From NCBI GenBank assembly GCA_002786915.1, contig PCUV01000060.1:62001-126000 (forward strand): a DNA stretch of 64,000 nt. The letters run 5' to 3'. This document shows positions 7,470-17,500 of the stretch, one piece after another (position 1 is the stretch's first letter; every line of letters starts with the position of its first letter). The stretch is from Comamonadaceae bacterium CG12_big_fil_rev_8_21_14_0_65_59_15. GTDB lineage: Bacteria > Pseudomonadota > Gammaproteobacteria > Burkholderiales > Burkholderiaceae_C. The notes under the pieces are model-generated. The model worked only from the letters and a program-made list of their open reading frames with translations, ran no database searches and was not told the DNA's origin. A program made the translations under genes and the position numbers.

Positions 7470-9605
7470 ATGAACACCCTCAATTTTTCATTGCATGCCC
7501 GTCGCAGCGCCGTGGCCCTGGCCACCGGTTTAGCGTGTCTGGCGGCACAAGCCCAAAGCGCCAAAGTGGAAGCCAGCGTGGCCGTTGGCGTGGCTGGCAT
7601 CGATGGCTCCAGCGCCGACCGGGCCCACTTTGACCAATACAGCGCTCTGCAAAATCATAGCGCCATAGGCTTGCTGGGCCTTGACTACAGCCTGCGCGAC
7701 GAAGCTGCTGGCAAGTGGGTTGACTTCACCGGCTCGAACCTGCTGGGCGAGTCGCGCGAGCTCAACTTTGTCTGGAAAAACCCGGGGTTGTGGAAGTTCA
7801 ACGCCAACTACGGTGAACTGGTGCATCAAGACCCCAACACCCTCAACACCGGCTTGACGGGCCTTGGTTCCACCCAGCCCGGTGTGGCAGCCATCGCAGT
7901 GGGTGCAGGCGTCAACGTCAACCTGCAAACCAAACGCAGCGGCCTGGGGCTGGGTTTTACGCGCATCATCTCGCCGGCCTGGCAACTGGCGCTGGATGTC
8001 AAAACCGAAAACAAAGACGGTGCGCGGCTGTCGGGCGGCTACCTCAACTGCATCACGCTCACTTCCACCACCTGCACCGCCCTCCTGGGCGCAGGCACGC
8101 TGCCGGTGCTGCTGTTGCCCGAACCGGTGAATGCGAACCACACCCAGATCGAAACCCGGCTCAGCTATGCAGCCGACAAATTTCGCCTGAGCGCGGGCTA
8201 TTACGGATCGTTTTACCGCAACAGCAATGCGGCGCTCGACCCCAGCGGTGTCGGAACCGCCGCGGCAACGGCCAACGCTGCCCTGCTGTCGCTGCCGCCC
8301 GACAACGAGGCGCACCAGTTTGACCTGAGCGGCAGCTACGACATCACCCCCAGCACCCGGGGCACGCTCAAACTGGGTTACGCCACGGCGATGCAACGCG
8401 CGGGCTTTGTCGGTGCGGGTGCCGGTGTCAACGCCGGGGTGGGTACCAACCTTGACGCCAAGCTGGTCACCACCTCGGCCAAGCTTGGGCTTACCGCGCG
8501 GCCCATGGCCAAACTGTCTTTGCTGGCCGACTACAACTTCCAGAACAAAGACGACCAGACGCCTTTGCTCAACTACAACCTGGTGGGCACCAACCGCCAG
8601 TTGCCCAACACCACCATCCGCTCCAAGGCGCAAGCCAGTTGGCAGTTCAATCGTGACTACCGTGGCACCGTGGGGGCCGACTACGAATTTATTGACCGCG
8701 GCACCTTTACCGCCAGCAGCACCGCCACCGGGGTTAACGCGCTGCGCCAGCAGACCGCCGAAACCACGCTGCGCGCCGACCTGCGCCGCCAGTTGGCCAA
8801 CAACGTTGCGGGTACCGTTGGCATTTCCAGCAGCCATCGCGGTGGCTCAAACTGGTTGCTGCCCAACGCCGCAGGCACGCCGGGTATTACCGATGTGACC
8901 AACCCGGCCTTCAGCTTCCCTGCCACATCAGGCGCGGTCTTCATGCCCACGCTGGCCGATCGCCAGCGCGACAAGATCAAGCTCTCGGCCGACTGGCAAG
9001 CCAGTGAACAGCTCAGCCTGCAGTTCAACGCCGAAACCGGCACCGACAGCTACAACACGCCCACCATCTATGGCCTGCGCGACAGCCGCATGAGCCTGTT
9101 CGGTGTCGATTGGGCCTACGCGCTGTCGGACAACTGGGCCATGACAGGTTACCTGTCGCAAAGCAAGCAAACCCTGAACCAGTCACGCTATGTCGGCACC
9201 GTCATGGCTTTTGACAACACCAATCTAGGGGCCTCCATTGGCGTTACCGGCAAGGCCAACGCCAAGCTGCAACTCGGGGCCAGCCTGTCGTATGTGGACG
9301 ACAAGAGCGTTTATGCCCAGTCGCCCGATGCTTCGGCACCCGCCAGCGTAGCCACCCAACTGGCAGCAGGTGGCCTGCCCGACACCACCTACCGCCAGAC
9401 TGCACTCAAGTTGTTTGCCACCTATGCACTTGAGAAAAAAGCCACGCTGCGCTTTGACCTGGTGCACCAGCGCACCAGCGTGAGCGATTGGGCCTGGGCC
9501 ATCAACGGCGTGCCGTTTGTTTATACCGACGGCAGCACCGTGGCACAAAGCCCGGAGCAAAATGTCAGCTACATCGGCGTGACCTACATCTATCAGCTGC
9601 GCTAA
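7470..9605 (+). CDS. mtrB: MtrB/PioB-family outer-membrane beta-barrel
   Basis: 711 residues. A signal peptide ends near 'CLAAQAQ', then alternating amphipathic strands run to the C-terminal 'ISYIGVTYIYQLR'-like aromatic end (actual end: VTYIYQLR), typical of outer-membrane barrels. The early 'GLDYSLRDEAAGKWVDFTGSNL' and 'NFVWKNPGLWKF' segments fit the MtrB/PioB family, whose barrel sheathes an MtrA-like cytochrome. The N-terminal CXXC pair of Shewanella MtrB is absent; the only mature Cys residues seen are near 193 and 201. GGGAG precedes the ATG. It is transcribed with mtrA (18-nt gap). The downstream cytochrome gene has a longer 215-nt leader and may have its own promoter. Confidence 0.9.
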   Translation: MNTLNFSLHARRSAVALATGLACLAAQAQSAKVEASVAVGVAGIDGSSADRAHFDQYSALQNHSAIGLLGLDYSLRDEAAGKWVDFTGSNLLGESRELNFVWKNPGLWKFNANYGELVHQDPNTLNTGLTGLGSTQPGVAAIAVGAGVNVNLQTKRSGLGLGFTRIISPAWQLALDVKTENKDGARLSGGYLNCITLTSTTCTALLGAGTLPVLLLPEPVNANHTQIETRLSYAADKFRLSAGYYGSFYRNSNAALDPSGVGTAAATANAALLSLPPDNEAHQFDLSGSYDITPSTRGTLKLGYATAMQRAGFVGAGAGVNAGVGTNLDAKLVTTSAKLGLTARPMAKLSLLADYNFQNKDDQTPLLNYNLVGTNRQLPNTTIRSKAQASWQFNRDYRGTVGADYEFIDRGTFTASSTATGVNALRQQTAETTLRADLRRQLANNVAGTVGISSSHRGGSNWLLPNAAGTPGITDVTNPAFSFPATSGAVFMPTLADRQRDKIKLSADWQASEQLSLQFNAETGTDSYNTPTIYGLRDSRMSLFGVDWAYALSDNWAMTGYLSQSKQTLNQSRYVGTVMAFDNTNLGASIGVTGKANAKLQLGASLSYVDDKSVYAQSPDASAPASVATQLAAGGLPDTTYRQTALKLFATYALEKKATLRFDLVHQRTSVSDWAWAINGVPFVYTDGSTVAQSPEQNVSYIGVTYIYQLR

Positions 9606-9648
9606 CAGGGTTACGGGTGTGTCAAGCGGTTAAGTTCAACAACATTAT

Positions 9649-9779
9649 TTGATTTAAAACAAGAGTAGCGCATTTTCCCAGTCAGAAAATGCACAACCAT
9701 TACGAAAATGTAATCTCGCGGATTCGGAGTTTTGGCGAGGTTGAGTGGGTAGTCAGTGAGTCGGTTATTCAGTGAGTCG
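9649..9779 (+). promoter_or_regulatory. leader of the mtrC-like gene: near-FNR site and direct repeat
   Basis: The 215-nt gap between mtrB and the next cytochrome gene holds TTGATTTAAAACAA (9649-9662), one mismatch from the FNR half-site pattern; a hairpin GCATTTTC/GAAAATGC around 9670-9692; and an 11-nt direct repeat, TCAGTGAGTCG, at 9753-9763 and 9769-9779 (16-nt period). The repeat could bind a regulator in tandem on one face of the helix, or simply be a duplication. A separate promoter here is plausible but not demonstrated. Confidence 0.4.
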
Positions 9780-9820
9780 AAGTTGGTTTTTTTTTAACCT
9801 TAATGCCTAAGGAGGCTAAA

Positions 9821-12631
9821 GTGAAATATTCAGAGCTATCAAGCAAGAGTCGCTCGTCCCCCCATTGGATCAAGTTTGCTGCGGCCAGCTTGATGGTTGC
9901 CGCCATCGCCGGTTGCGGCGGCGGCGGTACCGGGGCCAACACCCCCGTGGCTGCAACCACCAACGCCACTGCGGCCACGGCAGCTTCTGCAGCCGCCTGG
10001 CAAGCCCTGGCACCGCAAATCACCATCACCAGTGCCAGCGTTCCTGCTACCGGCACCCCGGTAATCCAGTTCATGGTCAAAGACGCTGCCGGTAACCCGG
10101 TGGTTGGCTTGGGCAACAGAACCCAAAGCGCAACCGCCACGGTTTCTAATTTGTCCAACATGAGCTTCACGCTGGCCAAGCTGGTTCCGGGCACGGCGCC
10201 AAACGGCAGCGTAGCAGGCACGGGTGAGCCCAGCAAATGGGTCAGCTACAACGTGTTGCGGCCCGTGAATGTGGCGGAGGCGGGTGGCACTGTGGCTGCG
10301 ACTGCTTCGTGCAACGACGTTGCGGCGGTGGGAACCGCGCCGGCCGTTGCCCCCACCTGGTGCGGCACTTACCCGACTACCGACAATCAAGGCACCTTGG
10401 TTGATAACAAGGACGGTACTTATCAGTACACCTTTTACCGAGACCCGAAACAAGTGGCCGCATTGGCTGCCACTCTGAACGACACAGCCAATGGCCTGAA
10501 CAAAAAGGCTGATCTGGGTGACCTGACCTACAACGCTAACCTGACGCACCGCGTTGGTATCATCGTCAGCGGCAATGCCCCTGGCTCTGGTACCAACACG
10601 CCTAATGGTGTCAGCTTGGGTGTGGCCTCTGCGGCCATGGTCAACCCCGGCAATGCCGTGTATGACTTCATCCCCGCCACCGGTGCCAAAGCCGTTGAAG
10701 GGACCGACGCCACACGCAATATTGTCAACATCAACACCTGCGCCTCGTGCCACCAAAGCAAGGGCCTGGCGCACGGTGGTTCGCGCAAAGACCCCAAACT
10801 GTGCGTCACCTGCCACACGGATCAGGTCAAGTACAGCTTTAACATGGGCAATGCGCCGATGGCTGATGGCATCACGTTTGACGCGCCTGCAAGCACCGCT
10901 ACAACTCAAGAAAAACGTGCGATTCAAGCCATTCTGGACGGCCGTGCGGTTGGCAATATGCCCAACTACATGCACAAGATCCACATGGGCAGCAACCTGG
11001 TCAAACAAGGTTACAACTACAACAACGATGGCGGAGCCATGCAGTTCAACATCAACAAGTACCCGCAAGACATCCGCAATTGCACCACTTGCCATGATGG
11101 TGATGCCACCGATCCGACTAAAAAGACGTTTGACGGCAACAACTGGAAGACCCAGGTCAATGCCTTGGCTTGCGGTTCGTGCCACGACGGTATCAGCTTT
11201 ACCACCGGCTTGGGTTCCACCCTGGCAGACAAGAAAGCTGACGTGCTGGCCAAAGTTGCCATTGGTACCACCAAGTCTGGCCACAAGGGTGGCGTGATGG
11301 CTGACAACTCCAAGTGCACCACTTGCCATGCGCCTGCTGATATCCCGGTCTATCATGGCAATGTTGCAGCCGTGGTGACACCCACCGTCGGTACTGTTGC
11401 CCTGCCACGTAGCCCGATCCCAGCGACTGCTTCCGCTGCCCTGCGCACCATGAGCGCGACCATCAACAGTGTGGTGGTAGATGCCAATGGTGGTGTGACG
11501 GCCAACTTCTCGGTAAAGGATGCGGGTGTTGCAGTAACAGACCCAACCAAGTTTGCCATTGTTGGTTTTTCACTTGCCAAGCTTGTCCCTGCTGCCAATG
11601 GCGCATCGAGTCAATGGGTAAGCTACACCAGCCGTTTCCGCACCAAGATCGCTACGCAGGAACCGACGTTGCAGGGCAACAAGGAGCCCGGTGAAAGCGT
11701 CGCTTTGCCTGGCACTCTGACTGCCAATGCCGACAGCAGCTTCAGCTACAAGTTTGCCTTGCTCAACGCCAGCACCCCAGGTGACATCCGCACGATAGAT
11801 CACGCCCATGTACTGCGGCAAGCCGGGAATCCGACCGCTGATACAACACTTAACGGCTGGACTTTCAACGCCACCACCAAAAAGTGGACTGGACCCGCCA
11901 ATGCGGCTGGTACACCAGCAGCAGAGGGCACGGGCTGGAACGTGGTTGCCTATGAACCCACACTGACACACCGTGTGGCCATGGAGTTCACCACCAACCC
12001 TGCTCCAAAAGTTGACAATGCCGCCAACGCGTACAAGGACTTTGTACCGGGTGTAGATGGTCTGGGTACGGGCACGGTGGCGACAACGCGCAACATTGTG
12101 ACCATGGACAATTGCAGCACCTGCCACGCAGGCGTGAAACTGCATGAAGGCTATACAACACAATTGTGTGTGACGTGTCACAACGCCACCGCTGGCGATC
12201 CCTACAACGGTAAGTCAATTGACCTGCAAAACGTGGTGCACAAGATCCATCAGTTGGGTGCGGATTACACCATCAGTAACGGGTTTTTTGGTTCAGCTTC
12301 ACCCAACAAGGGCTTCCCGGGACTGGTCAAAAACTGCCAGGCTTGCCACGTGGAAACAAATGCTGCGGCTAAAGACGCTGCCAATTGGAGAACCATGCCC
12401 AACAGCCACTCTTGCGCAACTTGCCATACCAGCACGGTCGCTGTAGCGCACATGAACGCGCAGATCAGTGGCGGTACGGTCAGCGATAAAGTCGCTGTAG
12501 GCCTCAAAGAAGGTGGCGTTGAAACCTGCACACTGTGCCACGGCCCGGCTTCGACGCTGGGTGTCGATGTGAAGACGGTGCACAGCAAAAACAGCCCGGT
12601 TGTGACCGGCGGTAACGACGCTTCCAAGTAA
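9821..12631 (+). CDS. mtrC: OmcA/MtrC-family decaheme surface lipoprotein
   Basis: 936 residues from a GTG start, chosen because a strong AAGGAGG (9809-9815) lies 5 nt before it; the in-frame ATG at 9803 overlaps that site. Lipobox 'AAIAGC' (Cys ~32) is followed by Gly-rich sequence. Ten CXXCH motifs fall in two sets of five: CASCH, CVTCH, CTTCH, CGSCH, CTTCH (residues ~307-505) and CSTCH, CVTCH, CQACH, CATCH, CTLCH (~765-903). Each set is preceded by a beta domain containing 'LTHRV', so the protein is an internal duplication, as in Shewanella MtrC/OmcA. The family is displayed on the outer surface and reduces minerals or shuttles. It is the natural terminal partner of the two genes before it. 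Confidence 0.93.
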   Translation: MKYSELSSKSRSSPHWIKFAAASLMVAAIAGCGGGGTGANTPVAATTNATAATAASAAAWQALAPQITITSASVPATGTPVIQFMVKDAAGNPVVGLGNRTQSATATVSNLSNMSFTLAKLVPGTAPNGSVAGTGEPSKWVSYNVLRPVNVAEAGGTVAATASCNDVAAVGTAPAVAPTWCGTYPTTDNQGTLVDNKDGTYQYTFYRDPKQVAALAATLNDTANGLNKKADLGDLTYNANLTHRVGIIVSGNAPGSGTNTPNGVSLGVASAAMVNPGNAVYDFIPATGAKAVEGTDATRNIVNINTCASCHQSKGLAHGGSRKDPKLCVTCHTDQVKYSFNMGNAPMADGITFDAPASTATTQEKRAIQAILDGRAVGNMPNYMHKIHMGSNLVKQGYNYNNDGGAMQFNINKYPQDIRNCTTCHDGDATDPTKKTFDGNNWKTQVNALACGSCHDGISFTTGLGSTLADKKADVLAKVAIGTTKSGHKGGVMADNSKCTTCHAPADIPVYHGNVAAVVTPTVGTVALPRSPIPATASAALRTMSATINSVVVDANGGVTANFSVKDAGVAVTDPTKFAIVGFSLAKLVPAANGASSQWVSYTSRFRTKIATQEPTLQGNKEPGESVALPGTLTANADSSFSYKFALLNASTPGDIRTIDHAHVLRQAGNPTADTTLNGWTFNATTKKWTGPANAAGTPAAEGTGWNVVAYEPTLTHRVAMEFTTNPAPKVDNAANAYKDFVPGVDGLGTGTVATTRNIVTMDNCSTCHAGVKLHEGYTTQLCVTCHNATAGDPYNGKSIDLQNVVHKIHQLGADYTISNGFFGSASPNKGFPGLVKNCQACHVETNAAAKDAANWRTMPNSHSCATCHTSTVAVAHMNAQISGGTVSDKVAVGLKEGGVETCTLCHGPASTLGVDVKTVHSKNSPVVTGGNDASK

Positions 12632-12642
12632 GTAAGGCGGGT

Positions 12643-12719
12643 GCAGATGGACATGACTGTCCATCTGCCAAGTCAAAAATCACATAACCCGAGATCGGCA
12701 ACGGCTTCGGGTTTTTTTT
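12643..12719 (+). terminator. double hairpin terminator after mtrC
   Basis: First, an 11-bp perfect stem GCAGATGGACA/TGTCCATCTGC (12643-12653 and 12658-12668) with loop TGAC. Second, AACCCGA/TTCGGGTT (12686-12692 and 12706-12712) followed by eight T. The second hairpin is a good rho-independent terminator; the first may protect the 3' end of the mRNA. The following gene starts 15 nt later, so read-through or a new promoter must serve it. Confidence 0.8.
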
Positions 12720-12734
12720 ACCCGGTATCCCTGT

Positions 12735-13055
12735 ATGCACTATCGTTTTATTTATCGTCGCCTGGTACTGGCCAGCTTGTTGCTGGTTGCGGCAAGTGGA
12801 ATGTCTTGGGCCGCTACGGCAACGCCAGCCGCCACATCCAAGCTAGTGGACATCAATCACGCGAATGTCAAAACCCTGCTCACCTTGCCCAACCTGACCG
12901 AGGCACAAGCGAATAAGATCATCGCCAGCCGTCCGTTTGGCAGCAAGTCCTGGTTGTTGACAAAAGACATTATTTCAGCCGAACAATACGCGGCAATCAA
13001 AGATTTGGTGGTGGCCAATCAAGCCATCAAAAAACCCAAAAAAACGTCCCCTTGA
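12735..13055 (+). CDS. secreted helix-hairpin-helix (ComEA-like) protein
   Basis: 106 residues with a signal peptide (LVLASLLLVAASGMSWA). The mature part is a helix-hairpin-helix pair: 'VDINHANVKTLLTLPNLTEAQANKIIASRPF' then 'KDIISAEQYAAI', ending in a Lys-rich tail (KKPKKTSP). In ComEA this fold binds DNA in the periplasm during uptake; short stand-alone forms such as this one are common and uncharacterised. Its place directly after a decaheme cytochrome and before surface proteins is unusual. The gene starts just after a terminator, and no clear promoter was found. ComEA-like binding of extracellular DNA is inference. Confidence 0.78.
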   Translation: MHYRFIYRRLVLASLLLVAASGMSWAATATPAATSKLVDINHANVKTLLTLPNLTEAQANKIIASRPFGSKSWLLTKDIISAEQYAAIKDLVVANQAIKKPKKTSP

Positions 13056-13084
13056 TTTCTCCGTTTTTTTTAACCAAATTCATC

Positions 13085-14407
13085 ATGCATTCCCTACTGC
13101 GCCAAGCCCTGTTGTTTTGCTGGCTGTTGCCTGTGTTGGCGCTGGCCAACACGCCTGTTGCGCTGAACCAAGGCTGGAATTTGCTGGGCAACAGCGACAC
13201 CGCGCCGATCAATGTGGCCAGCCAGTTCAACAGCGCGTCCATCACCAGCGTTTGGAGCTGGAACAAAGTTACGCAGCGTTGGGCTTTTTATACGCCAACG
13301 CTGTCCGCTCTAGAGCTGGCCACGTACGCCCAAAGCAAAGGCTATGACGTGCTCGGCAGCATTGCCAGCAAAGAAGGTTTCTGGGTCAACGCCAGCACCA
13401 GCGGCACGCTGGCCGGGCCTGCCAGCGCCACCGCAACGCTGTCCGCCGCCGACCTGGTGACGAGCTGGAACCTGCTCGCCAGTGCCGACGGTAAAACGCC
13501 GTCAGCGCTGATTGACGCGTTGGCCACCGGCCTGGGCGCGGCCCAGCAAAGCGTCAGCACCCTGTGGGCCTGGGACGCGGCACAGTCCAAGTGGAAGTTT
13601 TATGCGCCCAGCCTGGATCACCAGGGTGGCACGGTATTGGCTGACTACATTGCCAGCAAGTCGTATGCGCCATTTGCCAGTACGCTGGCCGCCAGCGACG
13701 GCTTCTGGCTGAACGTGGTACCCAGCGCGCCTGCGCCGGTTAGCGCGAACCAACTGTTTCTGGCTGGTGACGCCTTTACGCTGGACGACGGTTTTATCCC
13801 CGTTACCTATACCTTGGCGCAATTTCAAACGTCGCCCGGCATGGCGCTTGACTGGCCGGTGTATGACACGGCGGCGCTCAAATTGACGCTGGTGGATGCC
13901 GGTGGCTTCCAGGTCACTGCCGGTCAGACCGTCAGTGTGGCTGTTTCCATCGTCGATACGGCGCCTGGCAGTCAGGGCATGATCAAGTTTTATCTGGACG
14001 GCGTTGCGTTAACTCAAGGCAGCAGCGGTATCACGCTCGCGGTTCCTACAGCACCCGTGGCGTGGGCTTATGGTGTGGCCAACGACGGCAGTGGCGCCGC
14101 GCTGACCAATTTAAGCAGCTCGGTTGCCAGCGCCAACGTGACTCTGACAACGTCGGCCACCCAGGTCAGTAGCCTGGTCTTTGGCGCGGCGCTCAACAGC
14201 GCCATCAATGGTGTGGCTGCCGGTGCCAATTTGAGTGGCACTTACAAGGTCACCCTGGTGGTCAGCAACCTGCCGCTGGCGCTGGCTAGCGGCACACCGC
14301 TGGCCAGTTACACGATTGCCGTGCCAAGGTCATTGTCTGACCCTACCAACGTCAGGTCCATGACCGGGCCGGGGCTGGAAGGCTACATCAGCCTTCGCCC
14401 GCGTTAA
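13085..14407 (+). CDS. secreted protein: two WNLL/GFW repeats plus a C-terminal domain shared with the next gene
   Basis: 440 residues with a signal peptide (LLFCWLLPVLALA). Residues ~25-103 and ~113-213 are two copies of one module: 'GWNLLGNS...SVWSWNKVTQRWAFYTP...GFWVN' and 'SWNLLASA...TLWAWDAAQSKWKFYAP...GFWLN'. Residues ~222-440 form a beta-rich domain that recurs four times in the next protein, closest to its last copy (both contain 'YTLAQFQxSPG'). There are no heme motifs and no membrane helix besides the signal. An upstream TTG at 13052 overlaps the previous stop; the ATG at 13085 places the signal peptide correctly. Function unknown. A surface or adhesion role next to the cytochromes is inference. 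Confidence 0.72.
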   Translation: MHSLLRQALLFCWLLPVLALANTPVALNQGWNLLGNSDTAPINVASQFNSASITSVWSWNKVTQRWAFYTPTLSALELATYAQSKGYDVLGSIASKEGFWVNASTSGTLAGPASATATLSAADLVTSWNLLASADGKTPSALIDALATGLGAAQQSVSTLWAWDAAQSKWKFYAPSLDHQGGTVLADYIASKSYAPFASTLAASDGFWLNVVPSAPAPVSANQLFLAGDAFTLDDGFIPVTYTLAQFQTSPGMALDWPVYDTAALKLTLVDAGGFQVTAGQTVSVAVSIVDTAPGSQGMIKFYLDGVALTQGSSGITLAVPTAPVAWAYGVANDGSGAALTNLSSSVASANVTLTTSATQVSSLVFGAALNSAINGVAAGANLSGTYKVTLVVSNLPLALASGTPLASYTIAVPRSLSDPTNVRSMTGPGLEGYISLRPR

Positions 14408-14512
14408 CGGCCAACCGTTTTTCAGTTGCACTCACCAATGACCATTTCTGCCGTTCCAAATTTCCCAACCTTGCAAGGCTGGCGGGCTAATTCAACTTTT
14501 ATGGGGTCTTTC

Positions 14513-17500
14513 ATGCAATCCAAACTCCGTCTATTTCCACTGTCAGCGGTAGCGCTGATGTTGGCCGCTTGTGGCGGTGGTTCGCCCAGTTTTGTCGGGC
14601 CGGTTTATACCGTCACCAATAGCCACGTCACGGGGGCCAAGATTATTTGCAAAGTTGACCCGAAAAGCGATAGCGACGCCAGCCCCAACTTTGCGGCGAT
14701 AACTGACGCCAATGGGCAGGCCCGGTTTGGCCAGCCCTGCAATTCAGAAACAGTTGCAAGTGGTGGTTTTACGCGTGAGAAACAGCCTTTGATCGGACAG
14801 TTGCGCGCCCCGGTCAACGGCGTCGTGCTGACCTCATTGACTACTTTGATGGCCGGTGACAACCCACTCACAGAAGCACAAGTGAAAAAGGCATTGGTAT
14901 TGCCCGAGAGCACCAACTTGCTCACGACCGACCCAGACAACGGCTCTGAATTGCTGCTGCATGGCAAGGCATCGGCAGTGCAACAATTGTTGCTGATGAC
15001 CACCAAAGCGCTGGCCAATTTGGGCGGCCAGGCCAGCATCAACAAGACGATTGGCAAAGATGCCGATCCCAAGGAAGTTGCCAAGCTGAGCACGGCGTAT
15101 GACGAGGTCAAAGCGGCATTGGCACAGACGGTCATGGATTCCCCCAATACGCCCTTGATCAGCGTCACCGGGACAAGCGCTACTTTTGACAATGCCGTTG
15201 TTGACAAATTTGTGCAAAAGGCCGCTGCGGCAGTGAGTCGTGTTGACTCCAATATTGAAGGCGGAGTCAACAAGGCCGGTACCGTCAATGTGGCGGCGGC
15301 CATGTCCCAAGCGCTCACTTTGCAAGCCAATTTGATTGCTGCTGCATCCGGTAATGCCGTTGATCTGGCCACCGCGACCTCCAACATGCAAAGCAATACC
15401 GGGATTCCCGACACGATGGCTACTGCGGTGTTGGGAACTGCAACCACACCGCCTACCCTGACAACCTTAACCACCAACGTTACCGGTGGTGTCGCCCTAA
15501 CAGTCAATTCGGCCGCAGCAACGACCACCACCACCACGACGACGTTGCCTGGGCTTACGACCACCACTACATCTTCGACTTCATCTTCAACCGGACCAAC
15601 CACTTCCACCAGCACCACTTCGACCACCACCAGTACCACGTTGCCGGTTGTGCCTGGTAATTTCCTGTACCTGGCGGGCGACTCTATCGGTTACAACGTC
15701 GGCACGACGGGTGCAGCCACTGCGACCTATACCTTGGCCAATTTCGGCTCGGGGGCTGGCATTGCAGTGCAGTGGCCCATGACAAGCACGGCAGCGCTGG
15801 AGTTCAAGCTAGCGGGCAGCACGTCTGTGGTGCCCACCGGGCCGGTGACCGTGGCGCTGTCCATGACCGATACCGCCGCGAGCGGGAAGGCGCAAATCAA
15901 GGCCTATGTTGACAACGTGAACGTCGTCAGCAACGGCAGCGGGGTCACTTTCAGCGTGCCCGCCACGGCGCACGCCTGGGTCTATGCGGTGGCCCCAGAT
16001 GGCTCTGAAGTCAAGAGCAACTATGGCAGCAGCGTAGCGGGTGTCAGCAGTGCGTTTAGCTACGGTAGTACCAGCCGCATCACGCTCGGCTCCATCATCA
16101 ACACCGCCACGAAGAGCCTGGGCGCTCTCAAAGATGTGAGCGGCAAGTACCGTGTCACGCTGGTTGTCAACGGCTTGCCGCTGACGCTGGCCAATGGCTC
16201 GGCCCTGACTAACTACACGGTAGATGTACCGGCCGCCAATGGCGCCGTCAAGTCGGTCAGTGGTGCTGGCATTGAAGGCTTTATGACGGTGGTGAACCCG
16301 AATCCGATTATCACCACCACCACCACGTCAACCACTTCAACCACAGCCACCACGGCTTCAACCACCACGACCACGTTGTCACCCAACAACTACGTCTATC
16401 TGGCTGGCGACGCCATCGGTTACAACGTCGGCACAACGGGTGCCGCCACTGCAACCTACACGTTGGCCAATTTTGGCTCGGGGGCTGGCATTGCCGTGCA
16501 GTGGCCCATGGCCAGCACGGCAGCGCTTGAGTTCAATCTGGGTGCGGGCAGCACGTTTGTGGCGCCCACCGGGCCGGTGACCGTGGCGCTGTCCATGACC
16601 GATACCGCCGCGAGCGGCAAGGCGCAAATCAAGGCCTATGTTGACAACGTCAACATGGTCAGCAACAGCAACGGGGTCACCTTCAGTGTGCCCGCCACGG
16701 CGCACGCCTGGGTCTATGCCGTGGCCCCGGATGGCTCTGAAATCAAGAGCAACTTTGGCAGCAGCGTAGCGGGCGTCAGCAGTGCGTTTAGCTACGGTAG
16801 TACCAGCCGCCTCACGCTCGGCTCCATCATCAACGCGGCCACGCAGCGCCTGGGCGCTCTCAAAGATGTGAGCGGCAAGTACCGTGTCACGCTGGTTGTG
16901 AACGGCTTGCCGCTGAAGCTGGCCAATGGCTCGGCCCTGACTAACTACACGGTAGATGTACCGGCCGCCAATGGCTCCGTCAAGTCGGTCAGTGGTGCTG
17001 GCATTGAAGGCTTTATGACGGTGGTGAACCCGAACCCACCCACGACCACCAGTACCACCAGTACCACCAGTACCACCACATCAACCAGCGCCACCACGTC
17101 TACAACCACCACGACCACGTTGGCGCCGACCAACTACCTGTACCTGACGGGCGACTCGATTGGTTACAACGACGGCACAACGGCTGCGACCACCACAACC
17201 TACACGTTGGCCGATTTCCACCTGGCAGCAGGTATCCAGGCCAAATGGCCTATGGCAAGCGCGGCAGCGCTGGAGTTCAAGCTGGCCTCGGGCGGCACGT
17301 TTATGTCGCCCACCGGGCCAGTGACGGTAGCGTTGGCCATCACCGACACTGCTGTCAACGGCAAGGCACAAATCAAGGCCTATATTGACAACGTCAACGT
17401 TGCCAGCAGCAGCAGCGGCATTACCGTGAGCGTACCGGACACGGCGCACGCCTGGATGTACGCCATGGCGCCAGATGGCTCTGAAGTCAAGAGTAACTTT

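Noticed and set aside
7640-7672. A further copy of the 54-nt repeat in mtrB (CTCTGCAAAATCATAGCGCC)
   Set aside because: Only a few bases fit the consensus and the rest does not align.
9783-9800. Terminator before the mtrC-like gene (T-run 9787-9795)
   Set aside because: The T-run is not preceded by a GC-rich stem.
9839-11356. 505-codon minus-strand open frame
   Set aside because: Shadow of the decaheme cytochrome gene, whose ten CXXCH motifs fix the true strand.
14605-15639. Long Val-rich open frame on the minus strand
   Set aside because: It is the antisense of Thr/Ser-rich linkers and the lipoprotein head; composition is an artefact of ACC repeats and the plus frame has a lipobox and duplicated domains.
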